A DNA stretch of 64,000 bases, taken from positions 558,001 through 622,000 of the forward strand of contig NZ_JACFXU010000013.1 of assembly GCF_014077625.1 (NCBI RefSeq), written 5' to 3'. The notes under the pieces were generated by a model. That model ran no database searches. It worked only from the letters and a program-made list of their open reading frames with translations, and was not told the DNA's origin. Every line of letters starts with the position of its first letter. Position 1 is the stretch's first letter. This DNA is from Sediminihaliea albiluteola (lineage in GTDB: Bacteria; Pseudomonadota; Gammaproteobacteria; Pseudomonadales; Halieaceae). Below, one piece after another: positions 16,309 to 25,563 of the stretch. The position numbers and the translations under genes were made by a program.

Positions 16309-18189
16309 ATGCTCCAGAACATTCGCTCTAATATTCAGGGCACCACGACCAAAATCGTGGTGTGGCTTATTGCTATCTCCTTCGCCTTCTTTGGCATTGA
16401 GTCTATTCTATTGGGCGGCGGCAGCTCCGGCGTTGCCGAGGTCAATGGCGAAGACATCAGCGCGATGGAAGTGCAGCAGATGGTTAACACCCAAAAGCGC
16501 CAGCTGATTAGCATGCTCGGTGAAGATATTGACCCGGCCATGCTCGATGATCAGCGCCTGAGTGCACAGGCGATTCAGAGTATTATTAATCGGCGTCTAT
16601 TGATGCAGTCTGCTGATGATATGAATCTAACTATTTCGGAGCTCGAAGTAGGGCGTGTAGTTGGCGCTATGGAGCAGTTCTATTTGAACGGCCGTTTTTC
16701 TCCTGAAGTCTACAAGAGCACCTTGGCGCAAGCGGGTTTCACGCCCAGCTCATTCAAACAGGGACTCAAACAAGACTTACTGGTTAATCAATTGCGCAGC
16801 GGTTTGGCGGGCAGTGAATTTGCAACGCCTGCTGAGTTAGCTCTGACGGCTGAAATAGCTGCAGAGCAGCGCGATGTTCGCTATTTGACTATTCCTCTGG
16901 CAAGCGTCAAAACCGATATTGAGGTCACAGAAGAGCAAATCCAAGCGTATTACGAAAGCAATCAAGCTGAATTTTATAGCCCCGAAAGCGTGGTACTGAA
17001 CTATATCGAGCTGCAAGCGGACGATTTCCGCGCGCCGGTTGATGAAGAAGAATTGCTGTCGATGTTTGAGCAAGAAAAAAACAGCTATCAGTACCAAACC
17101 GAAAATCGCGTGTCGCATATCTTGCTTACCCAATCAGATGATGAGTCTGATCAGGACTATGCCGAGCGCATTGCAACACTGCAGTCGGCCCTTGATAGCG
17201 GCCAGGACTTTGCTGAACTGGCCGAGCAGTACTCTGACGATATTGCCTCGGCCAGTAGCGGTGGTGATCTGGGTTTCAGCAGTGGCGACGCCTTCCCTGA
17301 GGAAATGGAATCGGCAATTGCTGCCTTAGCAACCAATACGGTTTCATCAGCAGTACAGACTGAAGCAGGTACACACTTTATTGTGGTCACTGAGCGCCGC
17401 GAAGCTGAGAGTGTCACTTTAGAAGAGCTGCGTCCTGAACTTGAGCAGCGCCTACAAGACCAAGCAGCTGCAGCGACTCTGCTGAGCACAGTTGAAACCC
17501 TGCGCGACAAAGTTTTTAACGCACAGGATCTGAATGGCCCGGCTAAAGACCTTGAGCTAGAGGTGCAAACCAGTGAGCCCCTTAGCCGCGATCAAGCCGC
17601 GGGCTTGTTTTCAAAGCCCGCCGTGCTGTCGGCTATTTTCTCTGAAGATGTATTGGATTTGGGCCATAACAGTGAAGTTATTGAGCTCAGCCCACAGCAT
17701 TTTATTGTGTTGCGCGTACAGAAACACAATCAACCTGAACTGCAAGCTCTGCCGGTGGTGCGCGATAGCATCATCGCGGCTATCACCGATCAGACCGCCC
17801 GCGAACGAGTCACTGAGAAAGCCCAGCAAGCACTTGCTAGCATCCGCTCAGGACAGTCTGTGGAAGAGACTGCCAAAGCTTCTGGCTATGAGTGGCAGGT
17901 AGAGATCGGCGCTCAGCGCAGTGGCAGTATGCTGCCCCCAGCACTGGCACAGCGGGTGTTCCGCCTAGCGGCTCCAGCTGATGGCGAAAGCGTGGTTGAT
18001 TTTACCCTCAATGCTCAGGGTGATGCCGAAGTCTTTGAGCTGTCACGTGTCACAGCGGGCAGTTACAGCGCTTTAGCCCCGCAGCAGCAGCAAGGTCTGC
18101 AGCAGCAAATTGCGCTTGAATACAGCAACTTGCTGCAGCAAGAGTTCCAGCAAAAACTGCGCAACGACGCTGACATCGTTATTTATTAA
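16309..18189 (+). CDS. ppiD: Periplasmic folding chaperone PpiD
   Basis: Inner-membrane-anchored SurA/PpiD-type chaperone that helps secreted proteins leaving the Sec channel. One membrane segment at about 13-35 is followed by a SurA-N-like helical domain (about 36-200) and one parvulin domain starting near RVSHILL (about 266), with GGDLGFSSGDAFPEEMESA. 626 residues is normal. hup-ppiD is the standard order. In E. coli the parvulin domain of PpiD is barely active; the same may hold here. Confidence 0.94.
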   Translation: MLQNIRSNIQGTTTKIVVWLIAISFAFFGIESILLGGGSSGVAEVNGEDISAMEVQQMVNTQKRQLISMLGEDIDPAMLDDQRLSAQAIQSIINRRLLMQSADDMNLTISELEVGRVVGAMEQFYLNGRFSPEVYKSTLAQAGFTPSSFKQGLKQDLLVNQLRSGLAGSEFATPAELALTAEIAAEQRDVRYLTIPLASVKTDIEVTEEQIQAYYESNQAEFYSPESVVLNYIELQADDFRAPVDEEELLSMFEQEKNSYQYQTENRVSHILLTQSDDESDQDYAERIATLQSALDSGQDFAELAEQYSDDIASASSGGDLGFSSGDAFPEEMESAIAALATNTVSSAVQTEAGTHFIVVTERREAESVTLEELRPELEQRLQDQAAAATLLSTVETLRDKVFNAQDLNGPAKDLELEVQTSEPLSRDQAAGLFSKPAVLSAIFSEDVLDLGHNSEVIELSPQHFIVLRVQKHNQPELQALPVVRDSIIAAITDQTARERVTEKAQQALASIRSGQSVEETAKASGYEWQVEIGAQRSGSMLPPALAQRVFRLAAPADGESVVDFTLNAQGDAEVFELSRVTAGSYSALAPQQQQGLQQQIALEYSNLLQQEFQQKLRNDADIVIY

Positions 18190-18196
18190 TCATAGC

Positions 18197-18228
18197 CGCA
18201 GTGCTGCTCCCCATTGGGCGGCACTGCG
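18197..18228 (+). terminator. Hairpin after ppiD
   Basis: CGCAGTGC (18197-18204) pairs with GCACTGCG (18221-18228), with a further CCC/GGG pair inside. No T-run follows, so this is a weaker terminator candidate at the end of the lon-hup-ppiD region. Confidence 0.45.
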
Positions 18229-18261
18229 ATCACGACCAATACATCGAGGTAATCTAGAAGC

Positions 18262-19464
18262 ATGGCAAAACGTATTCTCAAGCTCAATCAAATTTCACTA
18301 CTTGGCTTGGACCGACTGCCCCGTGATGAATACGAAATTGCCAGCGAGTTTGCCCAGCCTGACGCAATTTTGTTGCGCAGTCACAAACTGCAGGCAGAGG
18401 ATATCGCTGATTCAGTCTTAGCTATCGCACGTGCCGGTGCCGGGGTAAACAATATTCCCGTTGACAGCTGTACCGCGCGCGGCATCCCCGTTTTTAACAC
18501 ACCAGGCGCCAATGCTAACGCAGTTAAAGAGCTGGTTGCGGTCGGCTTGTTGCTGGGTTCCCGCGGTATTATTGAGGGCTCAGAGTATGTCGCTACACTT
18601 AAAACACTGCGCGACAAAGCTGAACTTAACCAGACCCTTGAAGCGCAAAAGAAACGCTTTAAAGGCAATGAGCTAACTGGCAAAACACTGGGTGTTGTAG
18701 GCCTGGGTGCGATCGGCTCGATGGTGGCTGAAATGGCACTGACTTTGGGTATGGAAGTGGTTGGCTATGACCCAGCGCTGTCAGTGGATGCTGCCTGGCG
18801 TCTGCCCCGTGAGGTGCGCAAAGCAGACACACTATCGGCTTTATTCTCGCGCAGTGATTACATCACCTTACACCTGCCTGTATTGGAGTCGACGATCGGT
18901 ATGATTAATGCCGATCTATTCGCCGTCATGCAGCCTCACGCTTGCCTGCTTAACTTCGCCCGCCAAGAAATTGTCGATGAAGAAGCTTTGGTTGCGGCTC
19001 TTGATGAACGCAAACTGCGTAAATACATCGCAGATTTCCCCTCGCCAGATTTGATCGGTCGCAGCGATGTAATCCTTACGCCCCATATTGGTGCCAGCAC
19101 CGATGAGGCGGAGGACAACTGCGCCATTATGGCCGCCGATCAACTGCGCGACTTCCTAGAGAGTGGCAACATCCGCAACTCGGTTAACTTTCCCGCCCTG
19201 CACCTTGAGCGTGTCAGTGGTTACCGTTTAGCGGTCACCAATACTAACGTGCCGCGCATTCTGGGCAGCATATTAGCCCTGCTGGCAGAGCAGAATATTA
19301 ACGTAGTGGATATGCTCAACAAGAGTCGCGATGAAATTGCTTACAACCTCATCGATATCGACACCTTGCCACCGGAATCACTGCTAGAGCAGATGCGCCA
19401 ACTTGAGGGCGTGGTGAATGTACGTCTAATCGGTAACGGCAAGCCCGCTAAGGACGCAGGCTAA
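18262..19464 (+). CDS. serA: D-3-phosphoglycerate dehydrogenase family protein
   Basis: NAD-dependent 2-hydroxyacid dehydrogenase with a C-terminal ACT domain (about 320-400), the layout of a feedback-regulated SerA, first enzyme of serine synthesis. The Rossmann motif GVVGLGAIG is at 144-152, with the catalytic pair R234 (NFARQEIV) and H275 (TPHIGAST). The usual catalytic glutamate is not clearly in place: the segment reads IADFPSPDLIGR. At 400 residues it is of the short SerA type without the intervening domain. The ACT domain (RLAVTNTNVPRILGSILALLA) suggests serine or another amino acid as effector. Confidence 0.85.
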   Translation: MAKRILKLNQISLLGLDRLPRDEYEIASEFAQPDAILLRSHKLQAEDIADSVLAIARAGAGVNNIPVDSCTARGIPVFNTPGANANAVKELVAVGLLLGSRGIIEGSEYVATLKTLRDKAELNQTLEAQKKRFKGNELTGKTLGVVGLGAIGSMVAEMALTLGMEVVGYDPALSVDAAWRLPREVRKADTLSALFSRSDYITLHLPVLESTIGMINADLFAVMQPHACLLNFARQEIVDEEALVAALDERKLRKYIADFPSPDLIGRSDVILTPHIGASTDEAEDNCAIMAADQLRDFLESGNIRNSVNFPALHLERVSGYRLAVTNTNVPRILGSILALLAEQNINVVDMLNKSRDEIAYNLIDIDTLPPESLLEQMRQLEGVVNVRLIGNGKPAKDAG

Positions 19465-19515
19465 GTCTAAGCGGGCTATACTGTGCTGTTCTTAGAGCAG
19501 CACAGGCAAAGTCCC

Positions 19516-20070
19516 ATGGCCGATAACAATCCGCAAGAGCAGGCGCTAGCGGCGCTTGTCGCACAACTTCCCAAAAAACGCAATTTTGATAGCCCGCCAC
19601 TGCAGCTCTGGGATCCCCCCCTGTCTGGCGATATCGATATTGTCATTCGCAGCGATGGTAGCTGGTGGCATGAGGGCAGTGAGATTCGGCGTCCAGCAAT
19701 CGTGCGAGTATTCGCCAGCATTCTGCGTCGCGAAGCTGACGGTGATTACTACTTGGTCACTCCCGCTGAAAAATGGCGGATCAAGGTCGATGCTCACCCC
19801 TTACTTATTGTCGATTTCGAGCGCTCGGAGAGTGACTCTGGCACAGCGCTTATTAAGGCTTGCTTAAATACTGGCAAGCAATATCCCTTGGATAAAGATC
19901 ATCCCTTATTTCTTGAGCCCGAACAGGACAAGGTTGCAGGCATTGCCTTGCCACATGGTCTGAGTGCCTTATGCAGCCGCAGCGCGTGGTATCGCTTAGT
20001 TGAGGATGCCGAGGAAGAGGCGGGCGTACTGGGTGTTCGCAGCGCCGGTATTTTCTGGCCACTACAGTAG
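19516..20070 (+). CDS. DUF1285 family protein
   Basis: 184 residues resembling the DUF1285 family, of unknown function. The segments GDIDIVIRSDGSWWHEGSEI and IFWPL at the end are typical. No signal peptide or membrane segment is visible. The ATG at 19516 is preferred over an upstream GTG at 19483 because it begins with a normal family N-terminus. It lies 52 bp after the SerA gene, with an 8-bp inverted repeat (AGCCCGCT/AGCGGGCT) across the end of that gene. Convergent with the ETF oxidoreductase gene. Confidence 0.75.
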   Translation: MADNNPQEQALAALVAQLPKKRNFDSPPLQLWDPPLSGDIDIVIRSDGSWWHEGSEIRRPAIVRVFASILRREADGDYYLVTPAEKWRIKVDAHPLLIVDFERSESDSGTALIKACLNTGKQYPLDKDHPLFLEPEQDKVAGIALPHGLSALCSRSAWYRLVEDAEEEAGVLGVRSAGIFWPLQ

Positions 20071-20096
20071 GAGATTATGTATCACAAGCTGGATAT

Positions 20097-20124
20097 AAAA
20101 ACGGCCCCGATGGGGCCGTTTTTA
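20097..20124. terminator. Bidirectional terminator between DUF1285 gene and ETF-QO gene
   Basis: ACGGCCCC (20101-20108), loop GAT, GGGGCCGT (20112-20119), with an A-run before and a T-run after, so it works on both strands for the two convergent genes. Confidence 0.9.
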
Positions 20125-20130
20125 TTGCGC

Positions 20131-21783
20131 TTACATATTGGGGTAGGTGGGACCACCAAAGCCTTCAGGTGTCACCCAAGTAATGTTTTGGGCAGGATCC
20201 TTAATATCGCAGGTTTTACAGTGCACACAGTTCTGCGCATTGATCTGGAAGCGCTTGCCATTTTGGTCTTCAACAACTTCGTAAACGCCAGCGGGACAAT
20301 AACGCTGAGCAGGCTCATCGTACATTGGCAAGTTTTGTGTTATCGGGATATCTGCATCCTTTAGAGTCAGGTGGCAGGGCTGATCTTCTTCGTGGTTAGT
20401 GTTTGATAAGAACACTGAAGAGAGACGGTCGAAGCTGATCACGTTGTCCGGCTTGGGATACTCAGGACGCTGTGACTCTGATGCTGGCTTGAGCGTGGCA
20501 TAATCAGGTACTGGATCACTCAGCGTGAAGGGCAGTTTGCCGCCAAAGATATTCTGATCAATCCACACCATGGCTGAGCCCAGCAGGGTGCCAAATTTGT
20601 GCATAAAGCCAGAGAAGTTACGCGAGCGATATAGTTCATCGTGCAACCACGAGCCCTCTACCTTGGTGGCGTAGCTCTGCAGGTCAGCTGGTGCTGATTC
20701 ACCCTGGGCCAAAGCTTCAACAACGGCTTCTGCAGCTAACATGCCGCTCTTCATCGCGGTGTGGTTACCCTTGATCTTAACGCCGTTCAAGGTGCCTGCA
20801 TCACAGCCAATCAACAAACCACCGGGGAAGTGCATTTTTGGCAGCGAGTTAAGGCCGCCTTTAGTCAGCGCTCGCGCACCGTAGCTGATGCGAGTAGCAC
20901 CCTCGAGGGTGCTCAGAGTTTCGGGGTGGTGCTTCCAGCGCTGGAACTCCTGGAAGGGGCTCATATGAGGGTTGCTGTAATTCAAGTCGGTAATCAAACC
21001 GAGGTAAACTTGGTTGTTCTCGGCGTGATATAGGAAGGCACCGCCACTGGAGCCAGTCTCGCTAAGCGGCCAACCGAGGCCGTGAACGACCAGACCTTCC
21101 TGGTGTTTCTCTGGGGCAATTTCCCAAATTTCTTTAATCCCCAAACCGTAGTGCTGAGGATCTTTGCCTTCATCAAGGCCAAACTTTGCGATTAGCTGCT
21201 TGCCTAAGTGGCCGCGACAGCCTTCAGCAAAGAGGGTGTACTTGGCATGCAGTTCCATACCAGGCATGTAGCTCGCTTTGTGCTCACCCGTGGCGCTAAC
21301 GCCCATATCGCCGGTGGCAATACCTTTGACGCTGCCATCTTCGCTATACAGCACTTCAGCGGCAGCGAAACCGGGGTACACTTCAACGCCCAGTCCCTCA
21401 GCCTGCTCAGCCAGCCAGCGGCAAATATTGCCCATTGAAACAATGTAGTTGCCATCGTTATGGGTCGGCTTGGGGATCATGAAGTTGGGCAGTTTGATCG
21501 CTTTTTTAGCGCTGGTGTAAAAGAAGAAGCGGTCTTCAGTCACTGGAGTGGGCAGCGGCGCGCCAAGTTCTTTCCAATTGGGGAAAAGTTCGTTTAATGC
21601 GCGTGGCTCAAGTACAGCGCCGGAGAGCGTATGGGCGCCCACTTCGGAGCCTTTTTCCACCACACAAACGGTGATTTCTTGCTGTTTTTCCTGAGCCAGT
21701 TGCATGATGCGACAAGCGGCAGATAGTCCCGCGGGGCCAGCTCCGACAATGACTACATCAAATTCCATCGATTCGCGTTCCAC
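20131..21783 (-). CDS. Electron transfer flavoprotein-ubiquinone oxidoreductase
   Basis: Membrane-associated FAD and 4Fe-4S enzyme that passes electrons from ETF to ubiquinone during fatty acid and amino acid oxidation. The FAD motif VVIVGAGPAGLSAA starts at about residue 10. The C-terminal ferredoxin-like part has CPAGVYEVVEDQNG followed by NCVHCKTCDIKDP, giving four cluster cysteines. 550 residues is normal. The GTG at 21783 has GAGG 8 bases upstream; an ATG five codons later is the alternative. It is divergent from etfBA, which encode its electron donor. Confidence 0.96.
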   Translation of the reverse strand: MERESMEFDVVIVGAGPAGLSAACRIMQLAQEKQQEITVCVVEKGSEVGAHTLSGAVLEPRALNELFPNWKELGAPLPTPVTEDRFFFYTSAKKAIKLPNFMIPKPTHNDGNYIVSMGNICRWLAEQAEGLGVEVYPGFAAAEVLYSEDGSVKGIATGDMGVSATGEHKASYMPGMELHAKYTLFAEGCRGHLGKQLIAKFGLDEGKDPQHYGLGIKEIWEIAPEKHQEGLVVHGLGWPLSETGSSGGAFLYHAENNQVYLGLITDLNYSNPHMSPFQEFQRWKHHPETLSTLEGATRISYGARALTKGGLNSLPKMHFPGGLLIGCDAGTLNGVKIKGNHTAMKSGMLAAEAVVEALAQGESAPADLQSYATKVEGSWLHDELYRSRNFSGFMHKFGTLLGSAMVWIDQNIFGGKLPFTLSDPVPDYATLKPASESQRPEYPKPDNVISFDRLSSVFLSNTNHEEDQPCHLTLKDADIPITQNLPMYDEPAQRYCPAGVYEVVEDQNGKRFQINAQNCVHCKTCDIKDPAQNITWVTPEGFGGPTYPNM

Positions 21784-21957
21784 AACACTGTCCTCTTTCC
21801 TGTACGACTAGGTACTTGGGTGGCAGCCGACGCGACGAGGGTCGACCGTTAGAAAGGGCGCAAGTATATAATTTTCAAAGATAAAAAACTATAAATGTAG
21901 CCAATAAGGGCTCAGTTAATTGACTTGCATTGTGCTGTACAGAGCGAGTTACAGCTA

Positions 21958-21986
21958 TTGACCTGCAGTGGTAATGGCGGCAGAAT
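21958..21986 (+). promoter_or_regulatory. Possible promoter of etfBA
   Basis: TTGACC (21958-21963), 17 bases, CAGAAT (21981-21986), about 100 bp before the etfB ATG in the gap between the divergent ETF genes. The -35 box is good and the -10 box moderate. Confidence 0.35.
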
Positions 21987-22084
21987 GTTCGGCCGTTATT
22001 GTACGGGGTCTGTCACAGTCGGCCTTTCAGTCGTCTTACGTCGCCCTGAAATCCACCATAACTTCTTACTCTGTTGGAGAATCC

Positions 22085-22834
22085 ATGAAGGTTCTTGTTG
22101 CTGTTAAGCGCGTAGTTGACCACAACGTCAAAGTCCGCGCCAAAGCCGATGGTAGTGATGTTGACCTGAATAACGTCAAGATGGCTATCAACCCGTTCTG
22201 TGAAATCGCCGTTGAAGAGGCTGTGCGCCTCAAAGAAGCTGGTGTGGCTTCAGAAATCATCGCTGTATCTGTTGGCGACAAAGCCTGCCAGGAGCAGATT
22301 CGCACGGCACTTGCTCTAGGTGCTGATCGCGGTATCCAGATTGAGACTGAAGGCGCTGTTGAGCCACTAGTCGTCGCCAAATTGCTGAAAGGCGTTGTTG
22401 AAAAAGAACAGCCTCAGTTAGTTATCCTTGGCAAGCAGTCCATCGACGGCGACAACAACCAAACTGGTCAGATGCTTGGTGCACTGGCCAATATGGGCCA
22501 AGGTACTTTTGCTTCAGAAGTAAAAGTTGATGGCGACCATGTCAGCGTCACCCGTGAAGTTGACGGTGGTTTGCAGACTGTTAAGTTGAAGCTGCCTGCA
22601 ATTGTCACCACTGACTTGCGCTTGAATGAGCCGCGTTACGCCTCTTTGCCTAACATTATGAAGGCCAAGAAAAAGCAGTTGGACGTCTACACTCCAGCTG
22701 ATCTCGGCGTAGAAATCACCTCTCACCTAACTCAACTGCGCGTTGAGCCACCTGCAGAGCGTCAAGCAGGTATCAAAGTTGAGAGCGTAGCGCAGCTGGT
22801 CGATAAACTGAAAAATGAGGCGAAGGTAATCTGA
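22085..22834 (+). CDS. etfB: Electron transfer flavoprotein beta subunit
   Basis: Beta subunit of the soluble heterodimer that accepts electrons from acyl-CoA dehydrogenases. The frame is open from 21968, but the ATG at 22085 gives the standard N-terminus [18 protein letters not shown] and 249 residues and has GGAGA 6 bases upstream. The family signature [17 protein letters not shown] is at about 180-196. The stop overlaps the etfA start by one base (TGATG). Confidence 0.97.
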   Translation: MKVLVAVKRVVDHNVKVRAKADGSDVDLNNVKMAINPFCEIAVEEAVRLKEAGVASEIIAVSVGDKACQEQIRTALALGADRGIQIETEGAVEPLVVAKLLKGVVEKEQPQLVILGKQSIDGDNNQTGQMLGALANMGQGTFASEVKVDGDHVSVTREVDGGLQTVKLKLPAIVTTDLRLNEPRYASLPNIMKAKKKQLDVYTPADLGVEITSHLTQLRVEPPAERQAGIKVESVAQLVDKLKNEAKVI

Positions 22835-23763
22835 TGAGTACACTGGTTATTGCAGAACACGACAACAGTAGCCTTAACGGCTCTACACTCAACGCAGTAG
22901 CTGCAGCCCAAGCGATGGGTGCAGACATCGATATGCTAGTCGCTGGCGCCAACTGTGGCGCAGTTGCTGAGCAAGCTGCCGCTGTTCCTGGTATCGGCAA
23001 AGTACTGCTTGCTGACAATGCTGCATACGAGCATCAACTGGCCGAGAACCTGGGCCTGCTGATCGCGGAAGTCGGTGCCAACTACGACAACATTGTTGCG
23101 GCTGCTACTACTAGCGGCAAAAACACTATGCCTCGCGTTGCAGCACTGCTCAACGTGGCTCAGATCTCTGACATCTTGTCCGTTGAGTCTGCCGACACCT
23201 TCAAGCGCCCAGTCTATGCCGGTAACGTAATCGCTACTGTACAAACCTCTGATGCTAAAAAAGTCATCACTGTGCGTACCACTGCTTTTGATCCGGCTCC
23301 GGCAGAAGGTGGTTCCGCCACTATCGAAGCGATTGATGCCGTTCACGATGCAGGTCTCTCGACCTTCGTTGGTGAAGAAATTGCCGCATCTGACCGCCCA
23401 GACCTGACCGCTGCTCCGGTTGTTATTTCCGGTGGCCGCGGTATGCAAAACGGTGAGAACTTTAAACTGCTTGATGGCATTGCTGACAAACTCGGCGCCG
23501 CTATCGGTGCTTCGCGCGCGGCAGTAGATGCTGGTTTTGTACCCAACGACATGCAGGTCGGCCAGACCGGTAAGATCGTTGCTCCTGATCTGTACATTGC
23601 TGTAGGCATCTCCGGTGCGATCCAGCACTTGGCGGGCATGAAGGACTCCAAGGTGATTGTAGCGATCAACAAAGACGAAGATGCACCTATCTTCCAAGTC
23701 GCTGATTATGGCCTTGTAGCTGACCTGTTTGACGCTCTGCCTGAGCTTGAAGCTGCTCTGTAA
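22834..23763 (+). CDS. etfA: Electron transfer flavoprotein alpha subunit
   Basis: FAD-binding alpha subunit, 309 residues. The C-terminal FAD domain shows [18 protein letters not shown] and [21 protein letters not shown], both typical of EtfA. It is translationally coupled to etfB. A terminator follows 39 bp after the stop. With the divergent ETF-ubiquinone oxidoreductase it makes a complete electron path from acyl-CoA dehydrogenases to the quinone pool. Confidence 0.97.
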   Translation: MSTLVIAEHDNSSLNGSTLNAVAAAQAMGADIDMLVAGANCGAVAEQAAAVPGIGKVLLADNAAYEHQLAENLGLLIAEVGANYDNIVAAATTSGKNTMPRVAALLNVAQISDILSVESADTFKRPVYAGNVIATVQTSDAKKVITVRTTAFDPAPAEGGSATIEAIDAVHDAGLSTFVGEEIAASDRPDLTAAPVVISGGRGMQNGENFKLLDGIADKLGAAIGASRAAVDAGFVPNDMQVGQTGKIVAPDLYIAVGISGAIQHLAGMKDSKVIVAINKDEDAPIFQVADYGLVADLFDALPELEAAL

Positions 23764-23802
23764 GGCATTTCATAGCTCCCGCAAATAGCGGGGTGCAACA
23801 TC

Positions 23803-23827
23803 AAAGCCGACCTCGTGTCGGCTTTTT
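23803..23827 (+). terminator. Intrinsic terminator after etfA
   Basis: AAAGCCGAC (23803-23811), loop CTCGT, GTCGGCTTT (23817-23825), then further T. The A-rich left arm would also serve the minus strand. Confidence 0.9.
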
Positions 23828-23975
23828 TGTATCCGTAAATCTTCGCATAATGCTCAGCTTGCGACCCTTCCTTGATCAGGCGCCGGGCTTTAACGGGTGC
23901 TTTGTGCTGCACTTAAAAAAATAGCGGCTGATGCTCTAAGTTCGCTGAGTAAACGAAGTGGATCAAGCTAGAGGC

Positions 23976-24245
23976 CTAAAGCGGCAGCTCGCTTGTGTAT
24001 TTGATTTCCTCCATCACAAAGCCTGCGCTTACATCAAATAGGTCGGCCTTAATTAATTGTTGATACAGTCGGTCGTAGTCGGGCATATCTTTAACGATGG
24101 CTTTGAGCAGGTAGTCGGTTTCTCCTCCCATGCGATAAACCTCCTGAACCCCCGGAATCTTATCGACCACCGCTTTAAACTTGCTCGCCCATTTTTCATT
24201 GTGCTGATTGGTTTTAATCGAGATAAATACTCTCAGTGACAGCCC
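23976..24245 (-). pseudogene. Lrp/AsnC-family regulator, C-terminal half only
   Basis: Reading from 24245 down to 23976, the frame gives GLSLRVFISIKTNQHNEKW, then IPGVQEVYRMGGETDYLLK and a final SAGFVMEEIKYTSELPL. This is the ligand-sensing (RAM) domain of an Lrp-type regulator. The N-terminal helix-turn-helix is missing: upstream the frame meets a TAA at 24257-24255 after three non-homologous codons. Without the DNA-binding domain and promoter the gene is very likely dead. The only internal starts are GTG codons inside the domain. It abuts the broken aminotransferase on the other strand. Confidence 0.8.
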
Positions 24246-24992
24246 ATGTTTAAATTAAAGCAAGAAGTCGGCGCTCGAGAAATTGAGCAGCGCGAGAAGG
24301 ATTTCATTGAGCGCGCTATGCTGCGCTTTGAGGCTTGTCCTGAGCTTGAGGTTTTAGGCAATACGGAGGCCGATCGCTTAGCGATAATATCCCTGCGCTT
24401 TAAGCACGGCAACAAGGACCTCCATTACGGCTTTGTCGCCTCCCTACTGAATGATCTGTTCGGCATTCAAGTCCGCGGTGGCTGCTCCTGCGCCGGTCCT
24501 TACGCTCACAGTTTACTGGGCATGAGCAGGGACTATAGCAAAGCAATTGAAGCGGCAGTCGAACAGGGCACTATGATTTTGCGCCCCGGTTGGCTCCGGC
24601 TTAATTTCAATTACTTTATTGCTGAACCTGAGTTTGAGTACCTCCTGCGAGCTGTCGAGCTCGTAGCACAGCACGGCTGGCGGCTCTTGCCTTACTACCA
24701 CTTTGACCCTGCGGCGTCTGTTTGGCGCTTTCAGGGGCAGGCTAAGCCAGCCTTGGGATCGCTGCCGCAAACACTTGCTGATTATATGGACAGCTCAAAC
24801 ACAGCAGATCATCCGACCTTCGATCTCGCGACACTTGCTAAGCAGGCAGAGAGTGAGTTGTGTAAAGCTGATCGCAAGGGCACCAGATCAAGGCTTGAGT
24901 TAGGCGCTGAGAACGAGGATCTGCGCTGGTTCCTCCTGCCGCAAGAGGCGAGTGCTATGTTGGAGCTAATGACTGCGCCGAAACTGGTATAA
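24246..24992 (+). pseudogene. Class V aminotransferase-like protein, C-terminal half only
   Basis: 248 residues matching the second half of a class V (cysteine desulfurase-like) PLP enzyme: FKLKQEVGAREIEQRE, then VRGGCSCAGPYAHSLLG, conserved in that group. The N-terminal PLP domain with the lysine is missing, and the in-frame codons before the ATG are TGA CAG CCC. No Shine-Dalgarno site precedes the ATG. It begins exactly where the Lrp fragment on the other strand ends, suggesting that one deletion removed both 5' halves and the shared promoter. If translated it could not bind PLP in the normal way. Confidence 0.8.
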
Positions 24993-25041
24993 ATGAGCAA
25001 AGGCCCGATCAGGCCCTATCGAACATTGACCATTGGTTGAG

Positions 25042-25062
25042 CCGGCGCAGATGCTGCGCCGG
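25042..25062 (-). terminator. Hairpin downstream of the sulfite reductase operon
   Basis: CCGGCGCAG (25042-25050), loop ATG, CTGCGCCGG (25054-25062). It lies 31 bp beyond the stop of the minus-strand DUF934 gene. There is no T-run on either strand, so termination is only a suggestion. Confidence 0.4.
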
Positions 25063-25092
25063 GGATCAGGACTGCTAAGGAAAGGGCTTAGC

Positions 25093-25563
25093 CTAACTGC
25101 GCCGGCGGAACAGTGGTAGGGGATGGCTGATGGAAGCTTGATAGTGCACGCTAAAGTCCTCGAGACTTTTGATAGCGGCCTCTAGCTGTGACTCGTCTTC
25201 TAACTGAAAAGCATCGAAGCCAACCCGGCTTAGGTAGTGCAGTTGATCGCGGATGAAGGCACCAACAGCACGCAACTCGCCCTGATAGCCGTTTTCACGC
25301 AACTCGCGGGCGTAAGAAAAGCCGCGACCGTCGGTGAATACTGGGAAGTTGACTGCAATCAGCTCTATCTCCTGCAGGTGTGGCAGCAAGCTATGGACAT
25401 CGTCACCGGGCTCCAACTGCACAGCAGATCCCGCCTTATCATCGAGCGCCTGCCACTGAGCTAGGGTACAGATCACACCTTCTGAGACAGTTTCTGCATC
25501 GGGCTGCGGTGCTTTCCAGCGTTCGTCGTTAACAATTTCAGCGCCCTTAATCAGCTTTGGCAT
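25093..25563 (-). CDS. DUF934 protein, sulfite reductase partner
   Basis: 156 residues of the DUF934 family, which almost always follows a hemoprotein sulfite reductase gene and is thought to take part in sulfite reduction. The segments VNFPVFTDGRGFSYARELRE and LRAVGAFIRDQLHYLSRVGFDAF are characteristic. The ATG at 25563 has AAGGAG upstream and begins MPKLIKG; a longer frame from 25611 is not needed. The first 17 bases overlap the end of the upstream reductase gene, so the two are translationally coupled. Confidence 0.88.
   Translation of the reverse strand: MPKLIKGAEIVNDERWKAPQPDAETVSEGVICTLAQWQALDDKAGSAVQLEPGDDVHSLLPHLQEIELIAVNFPVFTDGRGFSYARELRENGYQGELRAVGAFIRDQLHYLSRVGFDAFQLEDESQLEAAIKSLEDFSVHYQASISHPLPLFRRRS

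Noticed and set aside
23706-23912. Minus-strand frame starting with a lysine-rich segment (QHKAPVKARRLIKEG)
   Set aside because: It reads through the etfA terminator and into the end of etfA. It opens directly after a TAA, has a GTG start without a good ribosome site, and matches nothing recognised.
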